Assembly (NCBI RefSeq): GCF_040822115.1 | Contig: NZ_CP162004.1 | Location: forward strand, 2,914,001 to 2,978,000 | DNA: 64,000 nt | From: Flavobacterium sp. WC2421 | Lineage (GTDB): Bacteria > Bacteroidota > Bacteroidia > Flavobacteriales > Flavobacteriaceae | Reading direction: 5' to 3' | Shown: positions 51,605 to 61,326 of the stretch, in pieces | How the letters are laid out: each line of letters begins with the position of its first letter | How positions within the stretch are numbered: position 1 is the stretch's first letter | Notes under the pieces: model-generated | Databases searched by the model: none | What the model saw: the letters and a program-made list of their open reading frames with translations, nothing else | Told to the model about the DNA's origin: nothing | Made by a program: the position numbers and the translations under genes

Positions 51605-54600
51605 ATGAAAACTAACTTTACACTTTCGACAAAATTATTTATCATTATTTTATTAAGTTTATTTGCATCAATTACAAATATTTATGCTCAAGACACATTT
51701 GATGGTGACTATTGCCCAGCTCCTAACACTCCTGGAGATGAGTATGCAACTGGAATCTTTTTTAGCCAACAATTATCGGTTAATGCATCCTCAACTTGTC
51801 AAATTGGAACTATTCACGCAAAAGTTAATACTATAACTCAAGTATTAAGATTAGGAATGAATATTGGTAATGGTGGAGCTGCACTTTTTCGAATGTATTT
51901 AGATACAGATAACAATCCTATTACAGGGTTAACATCAGACACTTTTGGTGGAGCATTATCTGTAGCTGGTGCCGAGTATATTATTGAAATAAATTCCAAT
52001 GCTTCTACATTTAATTTATATTCTGGCAATGGAAGTACATTAACTCCCCTTTTAGTTAATAATGGCCTTGCTGCTAAAAATGGGAGTGCAGTGGGTTGTA
52101 GTGCTGGTGGTGGTGAATTTTTAGAATTTAATATTCCATTTGGAAGTATTGGTATTAATATCTGTGATCCATTAAATCCCGGTTTTATTAAAATTACTAA
52201 ATTAGCTTCTGTTAGCGGGAACTCTCCTTCTTCAAGTAGATGTATTAACACTGCTCTTACATTTGGTATACCATTGAAAGGTTCCGTTGAACCAAGTTCA
52301 ACTGTTTGTTCAGGAATAAATAGTAGTCTTTTAAATGTTACAGGGATTACTGGTAGTTCTACTATTACTAAATGGCAATCATCAGTTAGTCCTTTTACTA
52401 CTTGGACTGACATAGCAAATACATCATTAACCTATACTGCAACTAATTTAACTGCAACAACAAAATTTAGAGCACTTTTTTCTAATACAGGCTTATGTGC
52501 TGGAAATGATATCACTACAAGTGAAGCTACAATAACGGTTAATCCTTCTCCTAACGCACCAACCGCAAGCAATCAAACTGTTTGTTCCAATGGATCACCG
52601 ACTCAAACTTTAACCGCAACAGCAACTGGAGGGACCATCACTTGGTATGATGCGGCAACTGCTGGAAATGTCGTAGCAACGCCTACTCAGGTAGGTGTAG
52701 GAACTAAAACCTATTATGCACAAGCTTCTAACGGAACTTGTCCTAGTTTAACCCGCACTCCAGTTGTATTAACTATAAATACTATACCAAGTGCACCATC
52801 TGCAAGTAATCAAACGGTATGTACAAATGGATCACCAACTCAAACATTAACCGCTACTGCAACGGGTGGAACTATCACCTGGTATGATGCTGCTACTGGT
52901 GGTAATGTAGTCGCCTCTCCTACTCAAGTAGGTGTGGGATCTAAAACCTATTATGCAGAAGCTTCTAATGGAACATGTTCTAGTTTGACTCGTACTATTG
53001 TTATTTTAACTATTAATCCTGCACAAAATGCACCATCCGCAAGTAACCAGACTGTATGTACCAATGGATCTCCTACACAAACTTTAACTGCTACAGCAAC
53101 TGGGGGAACTATTACTTGGTACGATGCTGCTACTACTGGAAATGTGGTCGCCTCTCCTACTCAAGTGGGTGTGGGAACTAAAACCTATTATGCAGAAGCT
53201 TCAGACGGAACTTGTTCTAGTTTGACTCGCACTGCTGTTGTTTTAACTATTAATGTAGCACCTAACTCGCCAGCTGCAAGCAATCAAACTGTATGTACCA
53301 ATGGATCTCCATCTCAAACTTTAACTGCTACAGCAACTGGTGGAACTATTACCTGGTATGATGCAGCTACTGCCGGAAATGTAGTTGCCTCTCCTACTCA
53401 AGTAGGTGTGGGAACTAAAACCTATTACGCAGAATCTTCTAATGGGACTTGTTCCAGTTTGACTCGTACTGCTGTTATTTTAACTATTAATCCTGCACCA
53501 AATGCACCAATTGCAAGCAATCAAACCGTTTGTACCAATGGATCTCCTACACAAACTTTAACTGCTACAGCAACTGGTGGAACTATTACTTGGTACGATG
53601 CAGCTACCGCTGGTAATATTATAACTACTCCAACACAAGTGGGTGTAGGAACTAAAACCTATTACGCCGAAGCTTCAAACGGAATTTGTTCTAGTCTAAC
53701 TCGAACTCTGGTCATATTAACTATTAATCCCGCACCAAGTGCACCAGTTGCAAGCAACCAAACCGTTTGTACCAATGGATCACCAACACAAACTTTAACT
53801 GCTACAGCTACAGGTGGAACTATCACTTGGTATGATGCAGCTACTGCTGGAAATATAGTGTCCTCTCCTACTCAAATAGGTGTAGGTACTACAACCTATT
53901 ACGCAGAATCTTCTAATGGGACTTGTTCCAGTTTGACTCGTACTGCTGTTATTTTGACTATTAATCCTGCACCTAGTACTCCAATTGCAAGTAATCAAAC
54001 CGTTTGTACCAATGGATCTCCAACTCAAACATTAACTGCCACAGCTACAGGTGGAACTATAACTTGGTATGATGCAGCAACTGCTGGAAATAGTATAACT
54101 ACTCCAACTCAAGTAGGTGTAGGAACGAAAACTTATTATGCCGAAGCTTCTAACGGAACTTGTTCTAGCCTAACTCGTACTCAGGTCATATTAACTATTA
54201 ATCCTGCACCAAATGCACCAGTTGCAAGCAACCAAACTGTTTGTACAAATGGATCTCCAACTCAAACTTTGACTGCTACAGCAACTGGTGGAACTATAAC
54301 TTGGTATGATGCAGCTACAGCTGGAAATATAGTACCCTCACCTACTCAAATAGGTGTAGGAACAAAAACTTATTACGCCGAAGCTTCAAATGGTACCTGC
54401 TCCAGTTTGACTCGTACTGCGGTTATATTAACTATTAATCCTGCACCAAATGCACCAGAAGCGAGCAATCAAACCGTTTGTACCAATGGATCTCCCACTC
54501 AAACTTTAACTGCTACAGCAACTGGAGGAACTATTACTTGGTATGATGCAGCGACTGCTGGAAATATAATGGCCTCTCCTACTCAGGTTGGTGTAGGTAC

Positions 54601-57600
54601 AAGTACATATTATGCACAGGCTTCAAACGGTACTTGTTCTAGTTTGACTCGTACTACCGTTATTTTAACTATTAATTCTGCACCAAATGCACCTATTTCC
54701 AGCAACCAAACCGTTTGTACCAATGGATCACCAACTCAAACTTTAACCGCTACAGCAACTGGGGGAATTATCACTTGGTATGATGCGGCAACAGCTGGAA
54801 ATATTGTAGCCTCTCCTACTCAAATAGGTATAGGAACTAAAACCTATTACGCGCAAGCGTCAAATGGTACTTGTTCTAGTTTGACTCGTACCCCTGTTAT
54901 ATTAACTATTAATCCTGCGCCAAATGCGCCAGTTACAAGTAACCAAACTGTTTGTACCAATGGATCTCTAACACAAACTTTAACTGCTACAGCAACTGGT
55001 GGAACTGTAACTTGGTATGATGCAGCTACTGCTGGAAATGTAGTACCTTCTCCTACTCAAGTGGGTATAGGAACTACAACCTATTACGCCGAAGCTTCAA
55101 ATGGAACTTGTTCTAGCCTAACTCGTACTCCCGTTGTATTAACAATCAACCCTGCGCCAAATGCCCCAGTTGCAAGTAACCAAACTGTTTGTACCAATGG
55201 ATCTCTAACACAAACTTTAACTGCTACAGCATCTGGAGGAACTATTACTTGGTATGATGCAGTTACTGCTGGAAATGTAGTACCTTCTCCTATTCAAGTG
55301 GGTATAGGTACAAGTACATATTATGCCGAAGCTTCAAATGGTACTTGTTCTAGTTTGACTCGTACTGCTGTTATTTTAACAATTAATGATGGGTCAATTC
55401 CACCATCCGCAACTAATCAAACTATTTGTACTAATGGCTCTCCAACTCAGACATTAACAGCTACAGCATCTGGAGGAATTATAACTTGGTATGACGCAGC
55501 CACTGCTGGTAATGTTGTTAACTCTCCTACTCAGGTCGGTGTAGGTACAAGTACATATTATGCACAGGCTTCAAACGGTACGTGTTCTAGTTTAACTCGC
55601 ACTGCAGTTGTATTAACTATTAATCCTGCACCAAATGCACCAGTTGCAAGAAATCAAACCGTTTGTACCAATGGCTTACAAACTCAAACTTTGACAGCTA
55701 CAGCCACTGGAGGAACTATAACTTGGTATGATGCTGCTACTGCTGGAAATGTTGTAACCACTCCTATCCAAATGGGTGTAGGAACTAAAACCTATTATGC
55801 CGAAGCATCAAATGGTACCTGTTCAAGTTTAACTCGTACCCCTGTTATATTAACTATTAATCCTGCACCAACCGCTCCGGTTGCAAGTAATCAAACCGTT
55901 TGTACTGATGGATCTCCATCTCAAACTTTAACCGCTACGGCAACTGGTGGAACTATTACTTGGTATGATGCAGCAACCGCTGGAAATGAGGTAACAACTC
56001 CTACCCAAGTAGGTATAGGAACAATAACTTATTATGCAGAAGCTTCAAATGGAACTTGTTCCAGTTTGACTCGTACTCCCGTTGTATTAAAAATTAATGC
56101 TGCGCCTAGTGCTCCTATTGCAAGTAATCAAACGATTTGTACCAATGGTTCAACAACTCAAACTTTGACAGCTACGGCAACTGGTGGAACTATTACTTGG
56201 TATGATGCAGCAACCGCTGGAAATGTGGTAACAACTCCTACCCAAGTAGGTATAGGAACAATAACTTATTATGCAGAAGCTTCTAACGGAACTTGCTCAA
56301 GTTTGACTCGTACTCCCGTTGTATTAACAATTAATGCTGCACCTAATGCACCAGCTGCAAACAATCAAACAGTTTGTAGCGATGGTTCACAAACTCAAAC
56401 TTTAACTGCTACAGCTACTGGAGGTACCATTACTTGGTACGATGCAGCCATTGCAGGAAATGTGGTGACAACTCCTACTCAAATAGGTTTAGGAACAGTA
56501 ACTTATTATGCAGAAGCTTCTAACGGAACTTGTTCTAGCTTGACTCGTACTGCCGTTGTATTGACTATAAACTCTTGTTCAATCGCTTTAGTGAAAACAA
56601 ATGATATTACAGTTGGTCCTAATGGATGCGCTGATTTAAAAGTTGGTGATGTTGTAACTTATACTTTTACCGTCACTAATCTTGGTAATTCAAGTTTACA
56701 TGATGTAGTTGTTATTGACTCTCATATAGGTTTATCAACTATTACACTACAAAGTGGTGATAGTAATAATAATAGTATATTAGAAGTTAGTGAGAATTGG
56801 ATTTATGAAGCAACATATACCGTAACGCAGATTGATATTGATAATGGCAGTATTACTAATCAAGCTACAGTTAATGCAACTGCATCTGATTCTACATTGG
56901 TATCTGATCCATCCGGGAATTCAACAACTAATGATGAGCCAAATGTCATTCCTATTTGTACAACAGCTAAAATTGCCTTAGTAAAAACAAATGATATTGA
57001 AGTTGGCCCTAATGGATGTGCTGATTTAAAAGTTGGTGATGTGGTAACTTATACTTTTAGCGTAGTTAATCTTGGTAATGTAAGTTTACATGACATAGTA
57101 GTTCTTGACAATCATGCCGGTTTATCAACAATTGCGCTACAAAGTGGTGATAGTAATAATAACAGTATTTTAGAAGTTACAGAAAATTGGATTTATAAAG
57201 CAACCTATACCGTTACTCAAACCGATATCGATACTGGTAGTATTACTAATCAAGCTTTTGTTAATGGTACTACACCTAAAGAAACAGAAGTAACTGACCA
57301 ATCTGGGAATTCAACAACTAATGATGAACCAAATGTCATTCCTATTTGCACAACTGCTAAAATTGTCATTGTAAAATCCAACAATATTGAAGTTGGACCT
57401 AATGGATGTGCCGATTTAAAAGTTGGTGATGTTGTAACTTATACTTTTACCGTGACTAATCTTGGTAATGTAAGTTTACATGATGTGGCTGTTCTTGACC
57501 CTCATATTGATCTATCAACAATTGTATTGCAAAGTGGTGATAGCAATAGTAACAGTATTTTAGAAGTTAATGAAAATTGGATTTATACAGCTACCTATAC

Positions 57601-59158
57601 TGTTGATCAAAGCGATATCGATACTGGTAGTATAACTAATCAAGCTTCCGTTAATGGTACTGCACCTAATGCCACAGTAGTAATGGACCAATCTGGTGAT
57701 TCTACTACTAATGATGAACCAAATGTAATTCCTATTTGTACTACAGCTAAAATTGCAATAGTAAAAAGTAATGATGTTGAAGTGGGACCAAATGGATGTG
57801 CTACTCTAAAAGTTGGTGATGTGGTTACTTATACCTTTAGCGTGACAAATTTTGGTAATGTAAGTTTACATGATATAGGCGTTATTGATTTGCATTCAGG
57901 CATATCAGCTATTGTTTTGCAAAGTGGTGATAGTAATAATAACAATATATTAGAAGTTACTGAGAATTGGATTTATAAAGCAACTTATACTGTAACCCAA
58001 ACTGATATTGATACGGGTAGTATCACTAATCAGGCTTCTGTAAACGGTACTGCACCTAATGCAACAATAATAACTGACCAATCTGGTGATTTAGCTACTA
58101 ATGATGAACCAAATGTAATTCCAATTTGTTCTACAAATAGTATTGCTTTAGTCAAAACTGCAGTTATAGGAGGCGCTGGTGCTGTTGGTGATGTTATTAC
58201 TTATACATTCGCAGTTACAAATACTGGTAATGCAACGATAACAAATATTATTATCACGGATATTACAGAACCATTAATTGGATTAACATTTACAAATAGT
58301 ATAATAAGTGCACTTGCACCTGGAGTTACTAATAGTACAATAACTGGAACGTATATTATTACACAAACTGATATTAATTTAGGACATGTAACTAATTCCG
58401 CTTTAGCTGTGGGTCAAGATCCTAAAGGAAATGATGTGAGGGATATCTCTGGGACAACTATAGAGAATGATACTCCAACCATTACAACTTTAATTCAAAA
58501 TCCTAGTTTAACAGTTATAAAAACGTCAAATACTGAATTTTATAGTTCGGTTGGTGATATAATCAATTATACTATTCAAGTAAAAAACACTGGAAATGTA
58601 ACACTTCATCAAATAACTGTCACAGATCCACTAACTAGTTTGGATACAATTATTGAATTATTAGGTCCTGGTGAAACTCAAGAATTTAATCAAAATTATA
58701 CAGTAACACAAAATGACAGAGAAACTGGATCAGTTACCAATGTAGCTAATGCAACTGGTTTCACTCCAAATGAGTCTTCAATAAGTGCGTCAGATACTGT
58801 AGTTGTGGAGGCTGCAATAGTCTTAGGTTGTGGAAGTATCACTGTTCATAATGCGTTTTCTCCTAATGGTGATGGTATAAATGAACTCTTTATCATCGAC
58901 AATATTGATGATACTCTTTGTTATCCTGATAATACGGTAGAAATCTATAATCGTTGGGGAATCTTAGTTTTTGAAACAAGAAATTATGACAATGTGAATA
59001 GAGTCTTTAAAGGTTTTTCAGAAGGTCGTACAACAATTAGCCAGTCATCAGGATTACCTACAGGAACTTATTATTACATCCTGAGCTACTCTTCTATTGA
59101 TGGTAATGGTGGTGTTCAAGTCAATAAAAAAGATGGGTATCTATACCTTACCAGATAA
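51605..59158 (+). CDS. Giant Ig-like/DUF11-repeat surface protein with T9SS type B sorting domain
   Basis: The exported protein has 2517 residues. A signal peptide (about 1-28, ending NIYAQ) is followed by the same ~285-residue N-terminal domain as the first giant protein (FDGDYCPAPNTPGDEYATG; MYLDTDNNPITGLTSD). Residues ~316-1657 are 17 Ig-like repeats of 79 residues (ASNQTVCTNGSPTQ; ATATGGTITWYDAAT; TYYAEASNGTCSSLTRT). Residues ~1659-2180 are four 130-residue DUF11-type repeats (VGPNGCADLKVGDVVTYTF), then two diverged DUF11-like domains and the type B sorting domain (~2410-2517: HNAFSPNGDGINE, NRWGILVFET). It is probably displayed on the surface through the T9SS with its adjacent SprF-like partner. 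The ligand is unknown. Confidence 0.92.
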   Translation: MKTNFTLSTKLFIIILLSLFASITNIYAQDTFDGDYCPAPNTPGDEYATGIFFSQQLSVNASSTCQIGTIHAKVNTITQVLRLGMNIGNGGAALFRMYLDTDNNPITGLTSDTFGGALSVAGAEYIIEINSNASTFNLYSGNGSTLTPLLVNNGLAAKNGSAVGCSAGGGEFLEFNIPFGSIGINICDPLNPGFIKITKLASVSGNSPSSSRCINTALTFGIPLKGSVEPSSTVCSGINSSLLNVTGITGSSTITKWQSSVSPFTTWTDIANTSLTYTATNLTATTKFRALFSNTGLCAGNDITTSEATITVNPSPNAPTASNQTVCSNGSPTQTLTATATGGTITWYDAATAGNVVATPTQVGVGTKTYYAQASNGTCPSLTRTPVVLTINTIPSAPSASNQTVCTNGSPTQTLTATATGGTITWYDAATGGNVVASPTQVGVGSKTYYAEASNGTCSSLTRTIVILTINPAQNAPSASNQTVCTNGSPTQTLTATATGGTITWYDAATTGNVVASPTQVGVGTKTYYAEASDGTCSSLTRTAVVLTINVAPNSPAASNQTVCTNGSPSQTLTATATGGTITWYDAATAGNVVASPTQVGVGTKTYYAESSNGTCSSLTRTAVILTINPAPNAPIASNQTVCTNGSPTQTLTATATGGTITWYDAATAGNIITTPTQVGVGTKTYYAEASNGICSSLTRTLVILTINPAPSAPVASNQTVCTNGSPTQTLTATATGGTITWYDAATAGNIVSSPTQIGVGTTTYYAESSNGTCSSLTRTAVILTINPAPSTPIASNQTVCTNGSPTQTLTATATGGTITWYDAATAGNSITTPTQVGVGTKTYYAEASNGTCSSLTRTQVILTINPAPNAPVASNQTVCTNGSPTQTLTATATGGTITWYDAATAGNIVPSPTQIGVGTKTYYAEASNGTCSSLTRTAVILTINPAPNAPEASNQTVCTNGSPTQTLTATATGGTITWYDAATAGNIMASPTQVGVGTSTYYAQASNGTCSSLTRTTVILTINSAPNAPISSNQTVCTNGSPTQTLTATATGGIITWYDAATAGNIVASPTQIGIGTKTYYAQASNGTCSSLTRTPVILTINPAPNAPVTSNQTVCTNGSLTQTLTATATGGTVTWYDAATAGNVVPSPTQVGIGTTTYYAEASNGTCSSLTRTPVVLTINPAPNAPVASNQTVCTNGSLTQTLTATASGGTITWYDAVTAGNVVPSPIQVGIGTSTYYAEASNGTCSSLTRTAVILTINDGSIPPSATNQTICTNGSPTQTLTATASGGIITWYDAATAGNVVNSPTQVGVGTSTYYAQASNGTCSSLTRTAVVLTINPAPNAPVARNQTVCTNGLQTQTLTATATGGTITWYDAATAGNVVTTPIQMGVGTKTYYAEASNGTCSSLTRTPVILTINPAPTAPVASNQTVCTDGSPSQTLTATATGGTITWYDAATAGNEVTTPTQVGIGTITYYAEASNGTCSSLTRTPVVLKINAAPSAPIASNQTICTNGSTTQTLTATATGGTITWYDAATAGNVVTTPTQVGIGTITYYAEASNGTCSSLTRTPVVLTINAAPNAPAANNQTVCSDGSQTQTLTATATGGTITWYDAAIAGNVVTTPTQIGLGTVTYYAEASNGTCSSLTRTAVVLTINSCSIALVKTNDITVGPNGCADLKVGDVVTYTFTVTNLGNSSLHDVVVIDSHIGLSTITLQSGDSNNNSILEVSENWIYEATYTVTQIDIDNGSITNQATVNATASDSTLVSDPSGNSTTNDEPNVIPICTTAKIALVKTNDIEVGPNGCADLKVGDVVTYTFSVVNLGNVSLHDIVVLDNHAGLSTIALQSGDSNNNSILEVTENWIYKATYTVTQTDIDTGSITNQAFVNGTTPKETEVTDQSGNSTTNDEPNVIPICTTAKIVIVKSNNIEVGPNGCADLKVGDVVTYTFTVTNLGNVSLHDVAVLDPHIDLSTIVLQSGDSNSNSILEVNENWIYTATYTVDQSDIDTGSITNQASVNGTAPNATVVMDQSGDSTTNDEPNVIPICTTAKIAIVKSNDVEVGPNGCATLKVGDVVTYTFSVTNFGNVSLHDIGVIDLHSGISAIVLQSGDSNNNNILEVTENWIYKATYTVTQTDIDTGSITNQASVNGTAPNATIITDQSGDLATNDEPNVIPICSTNSIALVKTAVIGGAGAVGDVITYTFAVTNTGNATITNIIITDITEPLIGLTFTNSIISALAPGVTNSTITGTYIITQTDINLGHVTNSALAVGQDPKGNDVRDISGTTIENDTPTITTLIQNPSLTVIKTSNTEFYSSVGDIINYTIQVKNTGNVTLHQITVTDPLTSLDTIIELLGPGETQEFNQNYTVTQNDRETGSVTNVANATGFTPNESSISASDTVVVEAAIVLGCGSITVHNAFSPNGDGINELFIIDNIDDTLCYPDNTVEIYNRWGILVFETRNYDNVNRVFKGFSEGRTTISQSSGLPTGTYYYILSYSSIDGNGGVQVNKKDGYLYLTR
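52550..56578 (+). repeat. 17-unit Ig-like repeat array, 237-bp period
   Basis: The NQTVC/NQTIC codons recur at 52571, 52808, 53045, 53282, 53519 and onward, an exact 237-bp spacing over the units measured. 17 copies are counted in the protein. Units are clearly diverged at synonymous and some non-synonymous sites, unlike the 210-bp array of the first giant gene. Confidence 0.9.
56581..58140 (+). repeat. Four-unit DUF11-type repeat array, 390-bp period
   Basis: Units begin at about 56581, 56971, 57361 and 57751, each coding for the VGPNGCA-LKVGDVVTYTF module and ending near NDEPNVIPICTTAK. A fifth, diverged copy starts at 58141 in register. Confidence 0.85.
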
Positions 59159-59179
59159 ATATAACTCAAATATATAACT

Positions 59180-59202
59180 CCTGAGGGCTAGCATCCCTCA
59201 GG
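59180..59202 (+). promoter_or_regulatory. Intercistronic hairpin between adhesin 2 and sprF-like 2
   Basis: CCTGAGGG (59180-59187) pairs perfectly with CCCTCAGG (59195-59202) over a 7-nt loop. There is no T tract, so it is not a standard terminator. It ends 18 bp before the SprF-like ATG. Confidence 0.55.
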
Positions 59203-59220
59203 TATAAAACACTAAATCAA

Positions 59221-60129
59221 ATGAAGACATTAGTACTATTATTCGCTTTGCTGTTTACTGGAGTTGTAAGTTTTGCACAACAAGATGCACAATTTACTCA
59301 ATATATGTATAACACAATCAACATTAATCCTGCTTATGCTGGATCAAGGGGTGCTCTGAGTATTTTTGGTTTACATCGGGCACAATGGGTAGGGCTTGAT
59401 GGTGCACCAGTTACAAATGCAATATCTATAAATACACCTATAAATAATAGTAAGTTAGGTTTAGGTATATCTATAATTAATGATAAAATTGGACCTACAC
59501 ATGAAAACACAATTTCTGCTGATTTATCGTATACCATTCCAACAACTGAATCAGTAAAACTCTCTTTTGGTATAAAAGCTACCGCAAATTTATTTGATCT
59601 AGATGTATCTCGTTTAAACCCTGTAGATGATGACCCTAGCTTGCACGATTATAATAATAAATTTTCTCCAAATATTGGTGCCGGTATTTATCTCCATTCT
59701 GATAGAGCCTATTTGGGGCTATCGGTTCCTAATTTCATAGAAACCAATCGTTATGATGATAATGAAGTTGCTATATTCAAAGAGCAAATTAATTATTACT
59801 TGATAGGTGGATATGTATTCGATCTAACTAGTGATCTAAAATTTAAACCTGCATTTATGACTAAAATGGTAAAAGGAGCTCCGTTACAAGTAGATTTATC
59901 AGGGAATTTTATGATAAATGAAAAGTTTGTTCTAGGTATAGCCTATAGATGGAGTGCAGCTTTAAGTGCTATGGCAGGATTTCAAGTATCCGAAGGTTTA
60001 TATATAGGTTATGGATACGATTGGGAAACAACAAATTTAGACAATTATAATTCGGGCTCACATGAAGTATTCTTGAGATATGAGTTATTTAAAAACAATA
60101 AAAAAATGACAACTCCAAGATTTTTCTAA
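59221..60129 (+). CDS. PorP/SprF-family T9SS outer-membrane protein, cassette 2
   Basis: The 302-residue protein has exactly the length of the cassette 1 copy and is collinear with it throughout (DAQFTQYMYNTININPAYAGSRG at the start, NSGSHEVFLRYELFKN and TTPRFF at the end). The signal peptide ends VSFAQQ. Expected role: outer-membrane partner for secretion or anchoring of the giant protein encoded 62 bp upstream. Substitutions between the two copies are mostly conservative, so both are probably functional. Confidence 0.92.
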   Translation: MKTLVLLFALLFTGVVSFAQQDAQFTQYMYNTININPAYAGSRGALSIFGLHRAQWVGLDGAPVTNAISINTPINNSKLGLGISIINDKIGPTHENTISADLSYTIPTTESVKLSFGIKATANLFDLDVSRLNPVDDDPSLHDYNNKFSPNIGAGIYLHSDRAYLGLSVPNFIETNRYDDNEVAIFKEQINYYLIGGYVFDLTSDLKFKPAFMTKMVKGAPLQVDLSGNFMINEKFVLGIAYRWSAALSAMAGFQVSEGLYIGYGYDWETTNLDNYNSGSHEVFLRYELFKNNKKMTTPRFF

Positions 60130-60141
60130 AAATCCAAAAAA

Positions 60142-60549
60142 ATGAAAAAACAAATTAAATTCTATATCTTAATTATAAGTATTTTTTCATTCAATACTTA
60201 TTCACAAAAGAAAATAATTGCAAATACGAAAATAATAAAAGTGGAATATGTATATGTAAATGTTATAAAAACATATGAAAGAGTTGCTCAAAAAGGTTAT
60301 AAATCGATAGATCTATTTCAAAAACTAGGAAACTCTTATTATTCTAATAATGAGCTCGAAAAAGCAGCTAAATACTATGGCGAATTATTTATTATGACAT
60401 CAGACTTAGAACCTGAATATTATTACCATTATGCTCAATCTTTAAATTTTATAGGACAAAATGATAAAGCGAATGAAATCTTAGATAAATTATGTCAAAA
60501 ACCCGAAATGATGCTTGAATATAACAAACAAATGAAAGTTAATCAATGA
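60142..60549 (+). CDS. Short exported TPR protein related to the N-terminus of the cassette OmpA protein
   Basis: The 135-residue protein has a signal peptide (ending NTYSQ) and then the same TPR segment as the OmpA-like proteins (VIKTYERVAQKGYKSIDLFQ, LGNSYYSNNELEKAAKYY, MTSDLEPEYYYHYAQSL, NDKANEILDKL). It stops before any PD40 or OmpA sequence. It begins 12 bp after the SprF-like gene, the same spacing as the full OmpA gene in cassette 1. It may be a truncated duplicate or a genuine stand-alone TPR subunit. The intact signal peptide and open frame argue against simple decay. Confidence 0.75.
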   Translation: MKKQIKFYILIISIFSFNTYSQKKIIANTKIIKVEYVYVNVIKTYERVAQKGYKSIDLFQKLGNSYYSNNELEKAAKYYGELFIMTSDLEPEYYYHYAQSLNFIGQNDKANEILDKLCQKPEMMLEYNKQMKVNQ

Positions 60550-60568
60550 CCCTCTAAAGCCAATTATT

Positions 60569-61267
60569 ATGAAAATTTATACCACTCTATATATAGTAAT
60601 TGGAAGTGTGTTTTTATTTAACTGTTTAGCCCAAGCAAATAAAGCTAATGTAACAGATAAAATTATGGATACTACAAATACAAAAATGCAAAATAAGATA
60701 ACTAAAAATGTAAAATTATATCATGTTGAGGAAAATATTAATATGAAATTTGGAGGTTATACAACTACTTATAATGTATCCGACTCGAGTTTAGTAAACA
60801 GCTATGATTTAGGACCGAACAATACTAGAGTTGTAACACCAAAATATGAAAAAAAGACAATTGAAATAACCCAACCTGAAAAAAAAATAACTGAAATTAC
60901 TTATCCAAAAAATAAAGTAATTGAAACGACTAAGCCTGTTATTACTACTGATCCTATTATAAAACCAAAATCAACTGATAAACACAATGACTTTGCATAC
61001 GTATATATGATAAAAACATATCAAAGGGTAGCGGATAAAGGGTACAAATCTATAGAAATATGTAGTAAACTAGGAAATGCTTATTACTATAATTCAGAAA
61101 TGGAAAAGGCAGCACAGTGTTATAGTGATTTATTGACTTTAACATCTGATTTAGAACCTGAGTACTATTACCGTTACTCCCAGTCACTGAGGTCCATCGG
61201 CAAAAATGATAAAGCCAATGAGATGCTTGAAAAATTCAATGAATTATCTGAAAAAAACACCAGATAA
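60569..61267 (+). CDS. Exported TPR protein with a unique linker, related to the cassette OmpA proteins
   Basis: The 232-residue protein has a signal peptide (ending NCLAQA), about 110 residues of polar linker rich in Thr/Lys/Ile (EITQPEKKITEITYPKNK) not present in the relatives, and then the same TPR region (MIKTYQRVADKGYKSIEI, LGNAYYYNSEMEKAAQCY, SLRSIGKNDKANEMLEKFN). Like its neighbour it ends where the PD40 part would begin. It is tandem with the short TPR gene and the full OmpA gene, all on one strand with 19- and 59-bp gaps. Confidence 0.72.
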   Translation: MKIYTTLYIVIGSVFLFNCLAQANKANVTDKIMDTTNTKMQNKITKNVKLYHVEENINMKFGGYTTTYNVSDSSLVNSYDLGPNNTRVVTPKYEKKTIEITQPEKKITEITYPKNKVIETTKPVITTDPIIKPKSTDKHNDFAYVYMIKTYQRVADKGYKSIEICSKLGNAYYYNSEMEKAAQCYSDLLTLTSDLEPEYYYRYSQSLRSIGKNDKANEMLEKFNELSEKNTR

Positions 61268-61326
61268 TAGTATTTAAAAATCGATCAAAAAAAGTTAACA
61301 CCAAGATTACTCTAAAAACAATCATT

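Noticed and set aside
51838..52413. 191-codon open frame antisense to the second giant gene
   Set aside because: It is opposite a conserved N-terminal domain that also exists in the first giant protein; the antisense frame has no promoter and its composition reflects the sense codons.
60142..61267. The two TPR genes as simple pseudogenes of the OmpA gene
   Set aside because: Each has its own signal peptide, an intact frame and an orderly end at the domain boundary, and one has gained a unique linker; no degraded PD40/OmpA sequence follows.
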